64,000 nucleotides of DNA from Tautonia sociabilis (GTDB lineage: Bacteria > Planctomycetota > Planctomycetia > Isosphaerales > Isosphaeraceae): positions 101,479 through 165,478 of the forward strand of contig NZ_RYZH01000006.1 in NCBI RefSeq assembly GCF_003977685.1. The letters are read 5' to 3'. The notes beneath the pieces were generated by a model that was given only the letters and a program-made list of their open reading frames with translations, was not told the origin of the DNA and did not search any database. Position 1 is the first letter of the stretch. Each line of letters opens with the position of its first letter. Below are positions 39,576-49,221 of the stretch, piece after piece. The translations under genes and the position numbers were made by a program.

Positions 39576-40111
39576 GGTCGGGAAGATCGACCTGATGCGA
39601 ATGCGGGCCCGGCAGTGCGTGTCTGTGCACTGTCGGGCCCGTTCGCATTCTCGGGAATCGGATCGAAGCGGAGGAGATGCGGGCGTGCCCTCCGCTTCCC
39701 AACCAGACGCCCGTCCGAGGGGCCGGACGGCTCCTGGAGCCGATCGGTGTGCTCGGTCAGTCGTCGGACCTGGACACATCGCTTCCCGAACTGGGTGGGA
39801 GGTGGGAAAACCCCGCGCAACCGCCATTTTTTGTTGAAACCGTCGGGATCGGTCGATACTCTCCGATTCGCTCGATCGGGCTGGTCGAGTCGCTCGGATC
39901 GGAATCGGTGGCTTGCCGGCCCTCCTATCCCTTGCGGCGTTCTCGCGAATCCCACAATCCGGCACCTCCGCGTCGGGGGCCGGCCCCGCCCGGAATGGGC
40001 GAGGGAGGCGTCCCGCGATCGGACCCGTTCGCACTCTCCGCCGGGCCCTCCCGGTCAGGGGGGGCGTCCGGGGCGTGCTCACGACACCACTCCTCATCAA
40101 GGAAGGATGCC
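39576..40111. other. Intergenic region with terminator and weak promoter
   Basis: No gene is seen. A long hairpin (39595-39648) follows the cytochrome gene. TTGAAA at 39834-39839 with TACTCT 17 bases later (39857-39862) is a possible promoter, but it lies 250 bases before the next start. Confidence 0.4.
39595..39648 (+). terminator. Long hairpin after the cytochrome b-c gene
   Basis: The arm 39595-39618 pairs with 39627-39648 around an 8-base loop, with a 2-base bulge and one G-U pair; more than 20 paired bases beginning 20 bases after the stop. Confidence 0.6.
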
Positions 40112-40882
40112 ATGACGAAGGAGAAGGATCGGCCGCTGATCGGGATCAACATGGACCTGCGGGGCACCGGCCGGGGGCAATTGCCCCACAGCACGGTGCA
40201 GTCGGGCTATTATGACGCGATTCTCACCGCCGGCGGGATCCCCGTGCTGATCCCTCCGCTGTTCCGGGAGCACGAGCTCTCCCCGATCCTGGACCGCCTC
40301 GACGGCCTGGTCCTCACCGGCGGCGACGACATGGACCCCCGGAAGCAGAACGTCGCCCCGCACCAGTCGGTCACGGTCATGTCCGAGCGCCGGGAGGCCG
40401 CCGACCGCCTGCTCTGCCGCCTGGCCTACAAGCGGAAGCTCGCCACGCTGGCCATCGGCCTCGGCATGCAGGAGATGAACGTTGAGCACGGCGGCGGGCT
40501 CTACGTGCACGTTCCCGAGGACATCCCCCGCGCCATTCCTCACTTCGACCCGCACGGCGGCGCCCACCGGCACATCGTCATCATGGAGCCGGGCACGCTG
40601 CTGGAGGAGATCTACGGCGAGGGGGAGATCCGGGTCAACAGCTACCACCACCAGGGCGTGCGCAAGCTCGCCTCGATGTTCCGCCCGGCGGCCCACGCGC
40701 CGGACGGCCTGCTCGAGGCGTACGAATATCACGACATGGACGAGTGGTGGTGCGTCGGCGTTCAGTGGCACCCCGAGAACGAGGGGCACATCTCGCTCGA
40801 CACCCAGCTGCTGGAGGCCTTCGTTCAGGCCTCCGGCCGAGGCTTCCGCCGCCTGGCCCCGAGCAAGATCAAGGCGGCCTGA
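40112..40882 (+). CDS. Class I glutamine amidotransferase-fold protein (peptidase C26-like) lacking the nucleophile cysteine
   Basis: 256 residues, ATG 40112 with GGAAGG upstream. The fold is that of gamma-glutamyl-GABA hydrolase/C26 proteins: IGINMDLR start, LDGLVLTGGDDMDP, SYHHQGV and QWHPENEG with the catalytic His-Glu pair. The nucleophile elbow, normally G-x-C-x-G, reads AIGLGMQEMN, so the Cys is replaced by Gly and glutaminase chemistry is not expected. The rest is intact and under evident constraint, which argues for a non-enzymatic or altered role rather than decay. Neighbours give no pathway. Confidence 0.82.
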   Translation: MTKEKDRPLIGINMDLRGTGRGQLPHSTVQSGYYDAILTAGGIPVLIPPLFREHELSPILDRLDGLVLTGGDDMDPRKQNVAPHQSVTVMSERREAADRLLCRLAYKRKLATLAIGLGMQEMNVEHGGGLYVHVPEDIPRAIPHFDPHGGAHRHIVIMEPGTLLEEIYGEGEIRVNSYHHQGVRKLASMFRPAAHAPDGLLEAYEYHDMDEWWCVGVQWHPENEGHISLDTQLLEAFVQASGRGFRRLAPSKIKAA

Positions 40883-40897
40883 GCCCGCCGATCCCGC

Positions 40898-40918
40898 GGC
40901 CCGGGCTCTGCCCGGGTC
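40898..40918. terminator. Hairpin between converging genes
   Basis: CCCGGGC (40900-40906) pairs with GCCCGGG (40910-40916) around TCT, extended by two more pairs, 16 bases after the 40882 stop. Confidence 0.45.
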
Positions 40919-41008
40919 GCCTCCCGCACTGATGGGACCGGCCCGGACCTCCCGGCGCAGGGACGCGCCGGGGCCGGGTCGGGACCAACCTCCCCGACCC
41001 CTCCCTCC

Positions 41009-41497
41009 TCACCAGAGCGGAGCCCCGCCCAGCAGGCGGCGGAGGAGGGCGATCTGCCCGGCATGGATCATCTCGTGCCGGGAGCACCAGGACAGCGCGT
41101 CGCCCTTGGTCGCGCACAGCGGGTGCGGCACCTCGGGGGGCTCGTCGAGGGCCGACTCGGGGAGACCGGCCAGTTCGGCCATCGTCCGCTCGTGCACGCG
41201 GTCGAAGATCGCCCGGATCTCCTCGGGAGCTGGCCCGTCGGCCGAAGGGACGGAGCCCCGGCCGAACGCTCCCAGCACCGGTTCGGGGATGATGGCGTCA
41301 TCCCCCTCCCGCCTCCCCCGGATTCGTTGGATCGCCAGGCGATACTCAGCCATCGCCAGGTGCCCAACCTGCCAGCAGATGTGGGAAACCCCTCCTGGCA
41401 TCCGGTACCAGTCGGCCGGGTCGATGGTGGCGATCAGGTTCTCGGTGTAGCGTCGAGACGAGCCGATCTGGTTGATCAGCAGCGCGAGCCGGGACAT
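41009..41497 (-). CDS. DinB-family protein
   Basis: 162 residues forming the four-helix DinB/YfiT-like bundle. Candidate metal histidines lie in WQVGHLAMAEYRL and RHEMIHAGQIALLRRL, at the family positions. DinB proteins are metal-binding and some act as thiol-dependent S-transferases; the specific reaction is unknown here. The gene is followed at some distance by no partner; a small membrane protein gene lies upstream on the same strand with a 31-base gap. Confidence 0.82.
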   Translation of the reverse strand: MSRLALLINQIGSSRRYTENLIATIDPADWYRMPGGVSHICWQVGHLAMAEYRLAIQRIRGRREGDDAIIPEPVLGAFGRGSVPSADGPAPEEIRAIFDRVHERTMAELAGLPESALDEPPEVPHPLCATKGDALSWCSRHEMIHAGQIALLRRLLGGAPLW

Positions 41498-41528
41498 CAG
41501 TTTGAGCCTCCGGGCGGCCCCGTCCCGA

Positions 41529-41756
41529 TCACCCGTCGCCCTTCGGGCCGGAGGGGGTCCCGGCCTGCCCCGCCCGCCGGGTGACCGCGATCAGGCCGAT
41601 TCCCGCCAGGACGAGCCCGGCGCCGATCGCCATGCCGTAGGCGATCGGCTGGCGGACATCCATCCACCAGCTCATCAGCCCGAGGGCGAACGCCACCGAT
41701 CCCAGGGCGATGAACGCCATCCCGGTGGCCGAAAGCGTCTGACGATGATCCGACAC
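41529..41756 (-). CDS. Small two-helix membrane protein, unknown
   Basis: 75 residues from GTG 41756. Two membrane segments (MAFIALGSVAFALGLMSWWM and IAYGMAIGAGLVLAGIGLIAV) and a polar C-terminus. No family is recognised. It sits between thiC and dinB on the same strand, 31 bases before dinB, so cotranscription is possible. Confidence 0.55.
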   Translation of the reverse strand: MSDHRQTLSATGMAFIALGSVAFALGLMSWWMDVRQPIAYGMAIGAGLVLAGIGLIAVTRRAGQAGTPSGPKGDG

Positions 41757-41938
41757 GACGAGGCTCCAACGAGTTCAGTCCGATCCGGTGGGGCGGTGGT
41801 GGACGGCCGATGACGGAGGAAAACGGGAGGGGAGCGCCTCGGGCTGGCGTCTGAGCCAGGACCCAATGCCGGCCCGACCCAGGTTCCCGTCCCCGACCGC
41901 TCATCGTCCTCCAATGGCCCGGCGATCCCGGACGGTGC

Positions 41939-43369
<1,431 letters not shown>

Positions 43370-43378
43370 TCAGGCTTC

Positions 43379-43408
43379 ATCGTAGTCGTCCACCCCCGGG
43401 CCGGTCAA
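43379..43408 (-). promoter_or_regulatory. Promoter of thiC
   Basis: On the minus strand: -35 TTGACC (43403-43408), 18-base spacer, -10 TACGAT (43379-43384). The 345-base gap between thiC and the DUF1571 gene (43283-43627) otherwise shows no gene. Confidence 0.5.
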
Positions 43409-43627
43409 TTCGGGGGGAGGCGCGACTCTCGGGAAGGAGAGAGGCCGCCTCTGGGAGGATTCAGGCCCATCGTGACCATCCTCGGAGGCAGCGGGAGAGA
43501 CGTCGGCTATTTCTGGCCGTATGATGGCGCCGAGCGATGGGCCCCGCGGAGTCCTCCGGACGACCCGCCTCGGCCCGCCTTCGAATCGGGACGCCGGGCG
43601 GACGGCCCGGCCTGGAGGAGCCCTCGC

Positions 43628-44578
43628 ATGGTTGCGAATCGAGCCGGCTGGCGTCGTCCCCGCCGGATTTGGACCTTCGTCTCGATGGGGGTCGTCGTTA
43701 CGGTCTTGGCGATCCCCCTGGCCAGTTGGTGGCTCACCGCTCCGCTCGACGACGGCGGCCCGTCCCCCGACCTCGTCGCCTTCCACCCCGGCGCGACGGC
43801 CCCCGACACCGCTTCGCGGCCTCTTGGCTCCGAGGCCCTGCCCGAATGGCCGGAGGACCGGCTGGAGGGCCCGGCCGCCAAGCGTTACCTCCTCGCGTTC
43901 ATGGAACGCGCCGTCGCCCGCCTTGAGGAGATCTCGGGCTACACTGCCACGCTGACCCGGCAAGAGCGCATCAACGGCGAGCTTCGCCCCGAGCAGCGTC
44001 TCCGGATCAAAGTCCGGCACGAACCGTTCTCCGTCTACCTCCGGTTCGAGTCCCCCCGGCCCGGCCGGGAGGCGCTCTATCACGAGGGCCGCTTCGACAA
44101 CCACGTGCTCGTCCACAACGGCGACTGGACCCGGCGCTTCCTCCCCCGCGTGAAGCTCGACCCGAACGGCCCGATCGCCCTGGCCGACAACCGCCACCCG
44201 ATCACCGAGATCGGCCTTGCCCACCTCTCCCGGAAACTCCTCCACTTCCGGAAACTCGACCTGGATGATCCGCACGCCGAGACGATCCTCGACCGCGTGA
44301 CCGACGAGGACGGGAGCCTCTGGTACCGCTCGCTCCACTCCCACTCCGACTCCAGCGACGACCGGCCGTTCTGCCGGGTCGAGGTCCGCTACTCCCCCGA
44401 ATGCCTCGTCCCCCTGCACATCGTCAGCTACGACTGGCCCGAGCCGGCCCTCGACCCCGACTCGGGGGAGCTGAAGCTGGCCGAGCGCTACCACTACGAG
44501 GACGTCGAGTTCGACGTCGCGTTCTCCGAGCTGGACTTCGACCCCAGGAACCCCGAGTACGACTTCGAGCGGTATTGA
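43628..44578 (+). CDS. DUF1571 protein, membrane-anchored or exported
   Basis: 316 residues. ATG 43628 starts a basic stretch and a membrane/signal segment (FVSMGVVVTVLAIPLASWWL). The DUF1571 domain follows from about residue 95: YTATLTRQERINGELRPEQ, KVRHEPFSVYLRF and LVHNGDWTRRFLPRV. DUF1571 proteins are predicted outer-envelope beta proteins distantly like LolA/LolB; function is unknown. The C-terminal region is Tyr/Asp-rich. It diverges from thiC. Confidence 0.8.
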   Translation: MVANRAGWRRPRRIWTFVSMGVVVTVLAIPLASWWLTAPLDDGGPSPDLVAFHPGATAPDTASRPLGSEALPEWPEDRLEGPAAKRYLLAFMERAVARLEEISGYTATLTRQERINGELRPEQRLRIKVRHEPFSVYLRFESPRPGREALYHEGRFDNHVLVHNGDWTRRFLPRVKLDPNGPIALADNRHPITEIGLAHLSRKLLHFRKLDLDDPHAETILDRVTDEDGSLWYRSLHSHSDSSDDRPFCRVEVRYSPECLVPLHIVSYDWPEPALDPDSGELKLAERYHYEDVEFDVAFSELDFDPRNPEYDFERY

Positions 44579-44615
44579 TCCGGGCCGAGGCCCCGGCGGC
44601 CGTCGCCCCGGATCA
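44576..44615. terminator. Hairpin between DUF1571 and DUF1499 genes
   Basis: TGATCCGGG (44576-44584, including the stop TGA) pairs with CCCGGATCA (44607-44615). It lies between converging genes. Confidence 0.4.
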
Positions 44616-44631
44616 TCCCATCGACTCGGGC

Positions 44632-45039
44632 TCAGGCATTGACCCTCGCCCCCTCGGCCACCCGGGCCTGACGCTCCCGGTCGGCCCGCTGCAGCCCTCT
44701 CGCCAACGCCCGGAGATTGCGGGCGTTCTGGCCGAAATCTCCCTTGCCGATCCGAGACGAGCTCTTGGCCAGGACGAGCGACCCTCTCGGGTCGGGCTCG
44801 AAGACGATGTGCACGTCGTCCACGAACCTCCAGACTCGCGTCGTGTGGGTCGCGTGGATCATGCCCCGCTCCTCGTAGGTGGCCACAACGCGCCAGCGCG
44901 GCCATCGGGCGATCTCCTTCTCGGCCCACGAGACGGCGTGGACCGGGGGCAGGGAGATCGCGAAGGGCTTCAGATCGGGGTCGGACGCCTCCCAGTGCAA
45001 CTCGGCGCGGTTCCTGGTCAGGCCATCGAGCCAAGCCAT
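44632..45039 (-). CDS. DUF1499 protein
   Basis: 135 residues from ATG 45039, with GGAG 8 bases before it; earlier in-frame starts give unrelated sequence. The segment IARWPRWRVVATYEERGMIH, then RFVDDVHIVFEP and SSSRIGKGDFGQNARNLRAL match DUF1499, a widespread small domain of unknown function. No signal peptide is visible. Confidence 0.82.
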   Translation of the reverse strand: MAWLDGLTRNRAELHWEASDPDLKPFAISLPPVHAVSWAEKEIARWPRWRVVATYEERGMIHATHTTRVWRFVDDVHIVFEPDPRGSLVLAKSSSRIGKGDFGQNARNLRALARGLQRADRERQARVAEGARVNA

Positions 45040-45198
45040 CGGTTCGCTCCTCCGCATTCGGGGCCGGCCCGGCGGGGGAGAACTCCCTCCCCTCGGGGGG
45101 CCCACCATCGTATCCTCGATCGGGAAATCGCTCCCGGCAAGCCCGGCTCGGGCACCGTGCCGATCGACCGACGAATCCCGCGACGACGGGGGGAATCC

Positions 45199-46518
45199 AT
45201 GAATCGATCGTCTTCGATGCGAGCGTGGCTCGGTCGGCTCTGGACCGCTTGCGTTCTGGTCCTCGGCGTCGTGGCCGTCGCCGAGGGGCGGGCCCCGGGG
45301 ATCGAGCTGACCGTCGATGCCGGCCGCTTCGATCGCCGCGACTGCCCCGTGCAACTCTCGGTCCCGATTGACGAGATTCCGGGGGAACTCGCCGATCGGC
45401 TCTCCTCGGCGGCCGACCAGGGCGGCTGGCTCCCGCTGGTCGAAGTGGGGGGCCAGGGCTCCCGGGTCGTCGCCCAGGTCGATCGCCCGGCGGAGGGTGC
45501 CGATCGCCTGCGGATCCTACTGGTCCTCCCCGGCCAGACGCCGAGCGGATCGCGTCGCGTCTTCCGGGAGGTCGATGGACCTGTCCTCCCCTCGCCATGG
45601 GCCTTCTCCACCTCTCCCGAGGGGCACCTGGAGCTGTCCCACCGCGACGCCCCGGTCTTCCGCTACAACACCCGTCCCGTCGTCCATCCCGATCACCAGA
45701 GCCCGAACCAGCCGAGAGACGCCTACATCCACCCCGCCTTCTCCCCCTCCGGGGCGATGGTGACCGGCGACTATTCCAGCGAGTCCCACCCCCACCACCG
45801 CGGCTTCTTCCTGGCCTACACCAAGACCGAGGTTGGCGACCTCCACCCCGACTTCTGGAACATCCAGAACGGTTCCGGCAAGATCCGCTTCGATCATCTC
45901 GGCGACGCCGTCGCCGGCCCCGTCTCCGCCCGAGTTTCCACCTTCCACCGCTGGGAGGCGGCCCGGCCCGACGGTGATCGGGTCGAGGTCTTGACAGAGC
46001 GCTGGGATCTGGAGGCGATCGACATTCCCGGCTCCCCTTACTGGCTGATCGACCTGACGACGACCCAGCAGGCGACCGGCGAACCGATGGTCCTCCCCCC
46101 TTACCGCTACGGCGGCATGGCCTACCGAGGCCCCGATTCCTTCTTCCCGAGAGGGGTGCTCGACGTACTGACCAGCGAGGGTCTCGACCGCGTCCAGGGC
46201 GACCAGAAGCCCGCCCGCTGGGTCGACCTCACCGGCCCGATCGCCGACGGCTCCAACACCTACGCCGGCGCCGTCATCTTCGACCACCCCGGCAACCTCA
46301 ACCATCCCACCCCCGCCCGCATCCACCCGACAACGCTCCCCTTCTTCTGCTTCGTCCCCAGCCACGACACCACCGTCACCATCGGCCCCGACACCCCGAC
46401 CGTCTTCCGCTACCGCATCCTCATTCACGACGGCCACCCGGACGCCGATCGCAACGATCGCGCCTGGCGAGACTTCGCCAATCCCCCGTCGGTCGTCCTG
46501 TCCTCGGCCGGAAGCTGA
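45199..46518 (+). CDS. Secreted DUF6807/PmoA-family protein
   Basis: 439 residues. Signal peptide (LWTACVLVLGVVAVAEG) and then a beta-sandwich protein with FRYNTRPVVHPDH, DAYIHPAFSPSGAMVTGDYS, HPHHRGFFLAYTKTEVGD and PPYRYGGMAYRGPDSFF. These are hallmarks of the family annotated PmoA (DUF6807) in planctomycetes, which is unrelated to particulate methane monooxygenase subunit A despite the name. The conserved His-rich HPHHRG may bind metal. Often near carbohydrate-degradation genes; no such genes are adjacent here. Confidence 0.8.
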   Translation: MNRSSSMRAWLGRLWTACVLVLGVVAVAEGRAPGIELTVDAGRFDRRDCPVQLSVPIDEIPGELADRLSSAADQGGWLPLVEVGGQGSRVVAQVDRPAEGADRLRILLVLPGQTPSGSRRVFREVDGPVLPSPWAFSTSPEGHLELSHRDAPVFRYNTRPVVHPDHQSPNQPRDAYIHPAFSPSGAMVTGDYSSESHPHHRGFFLAYTKTEVGDLHPDFWNIQNGSGKIRFDHLGDAVAGPVSARVSTFHRWEAARPDGDRVEVLTERWDLEAIDIPGSPYWLIDLTTTQQATGEPMVLPPYRYGGMAYRGPDSFFPRGVLDVLTSEGLDRVQGDQKPARWVDLTGPIADGSNTYAGAVIFDHPGNLNHPTPARIHPTTLPFFCFVPSHDTTVTIGPDTPTVFRYRILIHDGHPDADRNDRAWRDFANPPSVVLSSAGS

Positions 46519-47375
46519 TCCCGGCTCGTCTTTCTCTGCGAGGGGTTCTGGACCCCGCCCCGATGACCCTGGTCCTCAAGCCGGTCGCCTCCGCCGGGGG
46601 CCTCCAACCCCCGATCCGGATGACACCGGGGAAGAGCCCGAGGGGATCAGCTCGGTGTCGCGATGCTCCTCCGCCGGATCTCGCTCGATGGTCCGATCGC
46701 ATCGATTGTGAGGGCGGCTCGGGGGGCGAGGTCCGTCCTGGATGGGCCCGTCAGTGGTCCAACCGGTTCAACCGGGCCGGGGGAGAGGTCGGGGAGGGCT
46801 GGATCGTTCTTGCCCAGGACGGGGTCATCGAACGCGCCTCGCGGCGATCGCATCGAGCCGGACGGTGCGTCCGCGTCGCGATTCCGGGGGCCCTGGACCG
46901 AGATCGTCCGGGGGGAATCGCGAACCGGATACCTCTTCGGGGCCGTCGATCGGTCGCGGTCGTTGCTTCCGGGAGGGTCGGAGGAGATTCGGCTCGGCTC
47001 CTCCGGGAGAGGAGCCAGGGGGTTCCGAGCGGCAGGATCGGTCCATCCGGCTGATCGGCCGACCGCTACGACCGGGCCGATCGGCGCGGCCTTCTCAGGC
47101 GGATGGCGGCGGGCAAATTCCCCGGGGGAGCGATGGGCCATCGATCGGCGGGGGGTCGATAACACCGGCGGTCAGTCCCGTCGACCGGACCCGGCAGGAG
47201 CCGGGGTCGGCGAGGGCCCGTCTCCGCGGGAAGTCGTCGTGGCCGCCCCCGGCCCGGCATCGCCGCCGTCTCCTCGCACCGTCGGGGGGCCGACGTCGCG
47301 GCCGGATCGAGGCGTGCCGGGCTCTGCCCGGGTCGGCCAGTGCGCCGGTCCGGACACCCAGGGAGGGAGCAGGAA
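46519..47375. other. Long GC-rich intergenic region before fliW
   Basis: 857 bases without a convincing gene. Open frames exist on both strands but are Gly/Arg/Pro/Ser-rich with no domain, start signal or conserved-looking segment. No clear promoter or structure was identified by eye. Confidence 0.5.
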
Positions 47376-47846
47376 GTGAACGTCGTCACGACACGATTCG
47401 GGACGATCCAGGTCCGGGAGCTGGACGTGATCCAGGTCCCCGAGGGCCTGGTGGGTTTCCGGGGGACCACGCAATTCGTGCTCTGGCCGGATCCGGAGGT
47501 CAGCGGGCTGGTCTGGCTCCAGTCCACGGCCGACCCGGACCTGGCCTTCGCGATGGTCCCGCCCCAGGTCGCCGTGTCCGATTACCGGGTCGAACTCCGT
47601 CCCGGCGACCGCACGGCCCTGGAGCTGGACGAGGCGGGCGAGCCGTCCGTCTTTGTGATCCTCAACCGCGGGGAGCAGGGGCTGACCGTCAATCTCCAGG
47701 GGCCCCTGGTCTTCAACCTGGCGCGCCGGCTGGGCAGGCAACTCGTGCTGACCTCCAGCCGATACGCCGTCCGGTTCCCGCTGGGGGAGCCGGAGGCGTC
47801 TCCGGCCGTGCTGCCCGGCCCCTCGGCGTTGCGCGCCACGGCCTGA
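47376..47846 (+). CDS. fliW: Flagellar assembly factor FliW
   Basis: 156 residues from GTG 47376, with AGGGAGG and AGGAA upstream. It has TTRFGTIQVRELDVIQVPEGLVGF, FVILNRGEQGLTVNLQGPLVFN and the C-terminal SSRYAVRFPL, matching FliW. FliW binds CsrA and flagellin: when flagellin is exported FliW traps CsrA and frees flagellin mRNA. It is followed 170 bases later by csrA, the usual pairing. No flagellar structural genes are in the window. Confidence 0.9.
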   Translation: MNVVTTRFGTIQVRELDVIQVPEGLVGFRGTTQFVLWPDPEVSGLVWLQSTADPDLAFAMVPPQVAVSDYRVELRPGDRTALELDEAGEPSVFVILNRGEQGLTVNLQGPLVFNLARRLGRQLVLTSSRYAVRFPLGEPEASPAVLPGPSALRATA

Positions 47847-48016
47847 CGCGGTCGGGGACCCCTCGTCGAACCCCGGGCCCGACCCCGTCGCGAGCAATCG
47901 CGGCCCGGGGCCGATCCCGAGCACGGCGTGAGGCCCCGTCGTGGTCCGCCGACAAACCGGACGACGTGGCCAGGGATGGGCACGTCCGTCGCTGGCAGGA
48001 GGAAGGAGCCTAGTCC

Positions 48017-48289
48017 ATGCTGGTCCTGTCCCGACACCGCGACGAGAGCATCATCATCGGCGATGACATCGTCATCACCGTGGTGGACATACGGGGCGAC
48101 AAGGTCCGGTTGGGGATCGCGGCCCCGATCGAGATCTCCGTGCACCGCCAGGAGGTGTACGAGGCCATCCAGCGCGAGAATCGGCAGGCGAGCCGACTGG
48201 ACCCCCAGGAGGCACGTCGGATCGACCGGCTCAACGGCAGCCCCCCGCTGAGGCGAGAGCCCCGGCGGAACCGCCCGGAAACCGGTTGA
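48017..48289 (+). CDS. csrA: Carbon storage regulator CsrA
   Basis: 90 residues: the core MLVLSRHRDESIIIGDDI, VVDIRGDKVRLGIAAP and ISVHRQEVYEAI is canonical CsrA, an RNA-binding dimer that blocks ribosome sites containing GGA. A 35-residue basic tail (RRIDRLNGSP ... RREPRRNRPETG) extends beyond the usual 60 residues. It is expected to be antagonised by the adjacent FliW. AGGAAGGAGCC precedes ATG 48017. Confidence 0.95.
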   Translation: MLVLSRHRDESIIIGDDIVITVVDIRGDKVRLGIAAPIEISVHRQEVYEAIQRENRQASRLDPQEARRIDRLNGSPPLRREPRRNRPETG

Positions 48290-48358
48290 TCTTCCGGCCG
48301 ATTCGAGTCGCGGGGGCCGTCTTCCCCGTCGCAATCCCCCCCTTCGGATCGCACCCGT

Positions 48359-48395
48359 CCGGGTGGGCCCCGGCCTCGGCCGTCGGCCCACCCGG
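48359..48395. terminator. Hairpin after csrA
   Basis: Perfect 11-bp stem: CCGGGTGGGCC (48359-48369) with GGCCCACCCGG (48385-48395), 70 bases after the csrA stop and before the converging FHA gene. Confidence 0.5.
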
Positions 48396-48398
48396 CTC

Positions 48399-48431
48399 GA
48401 TCCGGCGACGATCCGGCGACGATCCGGCTCG
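48399..48431. repeat. 11-bp tandem repeat, three copies
   Basis: GATCCGGCGAC at 48399 and 48410, then GATCCGGCTCG at 48421. It abuts the csrA terminator. Confidence 0.7.
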
Positions 48432-48449
48432 GGAACGGGGGCGATCGTC

Positions 48450-48965
48450 TCAATCCAGCTCGATCAGGAACTCATCCCGCCCTCCCGGCGTGGGGATGTT
48501 TTCCCACTTTCCGTCGTCTTCGGAGATCAGGTCGCGATCGTCCAGCTCGATCACCTCGGCCTCCACCCGAGGGGCCGGCGACGGCGGGTTCAACTCGCCG
48601 ATCGAGGGGGTCGGCGCGCCGAACCCGACCAGCACCGAGTCCGAAGGCCGCTGCAGCATCTCCGACGGGCTCGGCGTGTCGTCGGGGCCGAGATAGACGC
48701 GCACCTTGTAGCCGCCAATGCTCACCTTGTCGCCCGGGAGCAACGCGGCCCATCGGATCCGTTGGCCCTTGACCTTCGTCCCGTTGGTCGAGGCCAGGTC
48801 CCTCAGGATCAACAGCCCGGACGTCCGCACCAGGACGCAATGACGTTTCGAGATCGACGGGTGGTCGATTCGGACGTCGCAATACTCGCGCCGACCGAGC
48901 ACGGTGATGTCGCGGGTGATCCGGATGGGAGGATCGCCATTGTCCGGCAGGAGTTCAGCCTTCAT
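48450..48965 (-). CDS. FHA-domain protein
   Basis: 171 residues from ATG 48965 (a GTG 6 bases upstream is possible). Residues about 15-95 are a forkhead-associated domain with the phosphopeptide-binding set: ITVLGRREYCDVRIDHPSISKRH (GR, S, H) and DLASTNGTKV (N). It binds phosphothreonine partners of Ser/Thr kinases. The C-terminal half is an acidic Pro-rich tail. No kinase gene is adjacent. It has a good promoter at 49037-49065. Confidence 0.88.
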   Translation of the reverse strand: MKAELLPDNGDPPIRITRDITVLGRREYCDVRIDHPSISKRHCVLVRTSGLLILRDLASTNGTKVKGQRIRWAALLPGDKVSIGGYKVRVYLGPDDTPSPSEMLQRPSDSVLVGFGAPTPSIGELNPPSPAPRVEAEVIELDDRDLISEDDGKWENIPTPGGRDEFLIELD

Positions 48966-49036
48966 CGCCACCTGGGGGCTGAAGCTTCATCCGGCGGGGT
49001 CCCGTCTTGCCGATCGAGTCGTGGACCTTATCCCGA

Positions 49037-49065
49037 ATTCTAGCCTGGATACGCGGATCCGACAA
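49037..49065 (-). promoter_or_regulatory. Promoter of the FHA gene
   Basis: On the minus strand: -35 TTGTCG (49060-49065), 17-base spacer, -10 TAGAAT (49037-49042), about 70 bases before the start. Confidence 0.5.
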
Positions 49066-49221
49066 CCCAAGCATCGGCCGCCGTTCCCGGAACCGGCGCG
49101 ACGGAGGCCCGAGTCCTGAAACATCCTCAGGCCGCCCCCGGTATCGATCGCGGGAGCAGACCACGACGGGCCAGACCCTCGCCGACACGGACCCGTCCGG
49201 AGCGAGCCGGGGAGATCCACC

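Noticed and set aside
45199..46518. Methane monooxygenase subunit, from the PmoA family name
   Set aside because: The sequence is a secreted beta-sandwich DUF6807 protein without membrane helices or copper ligands of methane monooxygenase.
46563..47379. Several open frames of 150-240 residues in the gap before fliW
   Set aside because: All are low-complexity Gly/Arg/Pro/Ser sequence without domains or starts, as expected for shadows in GC-rich DNA.
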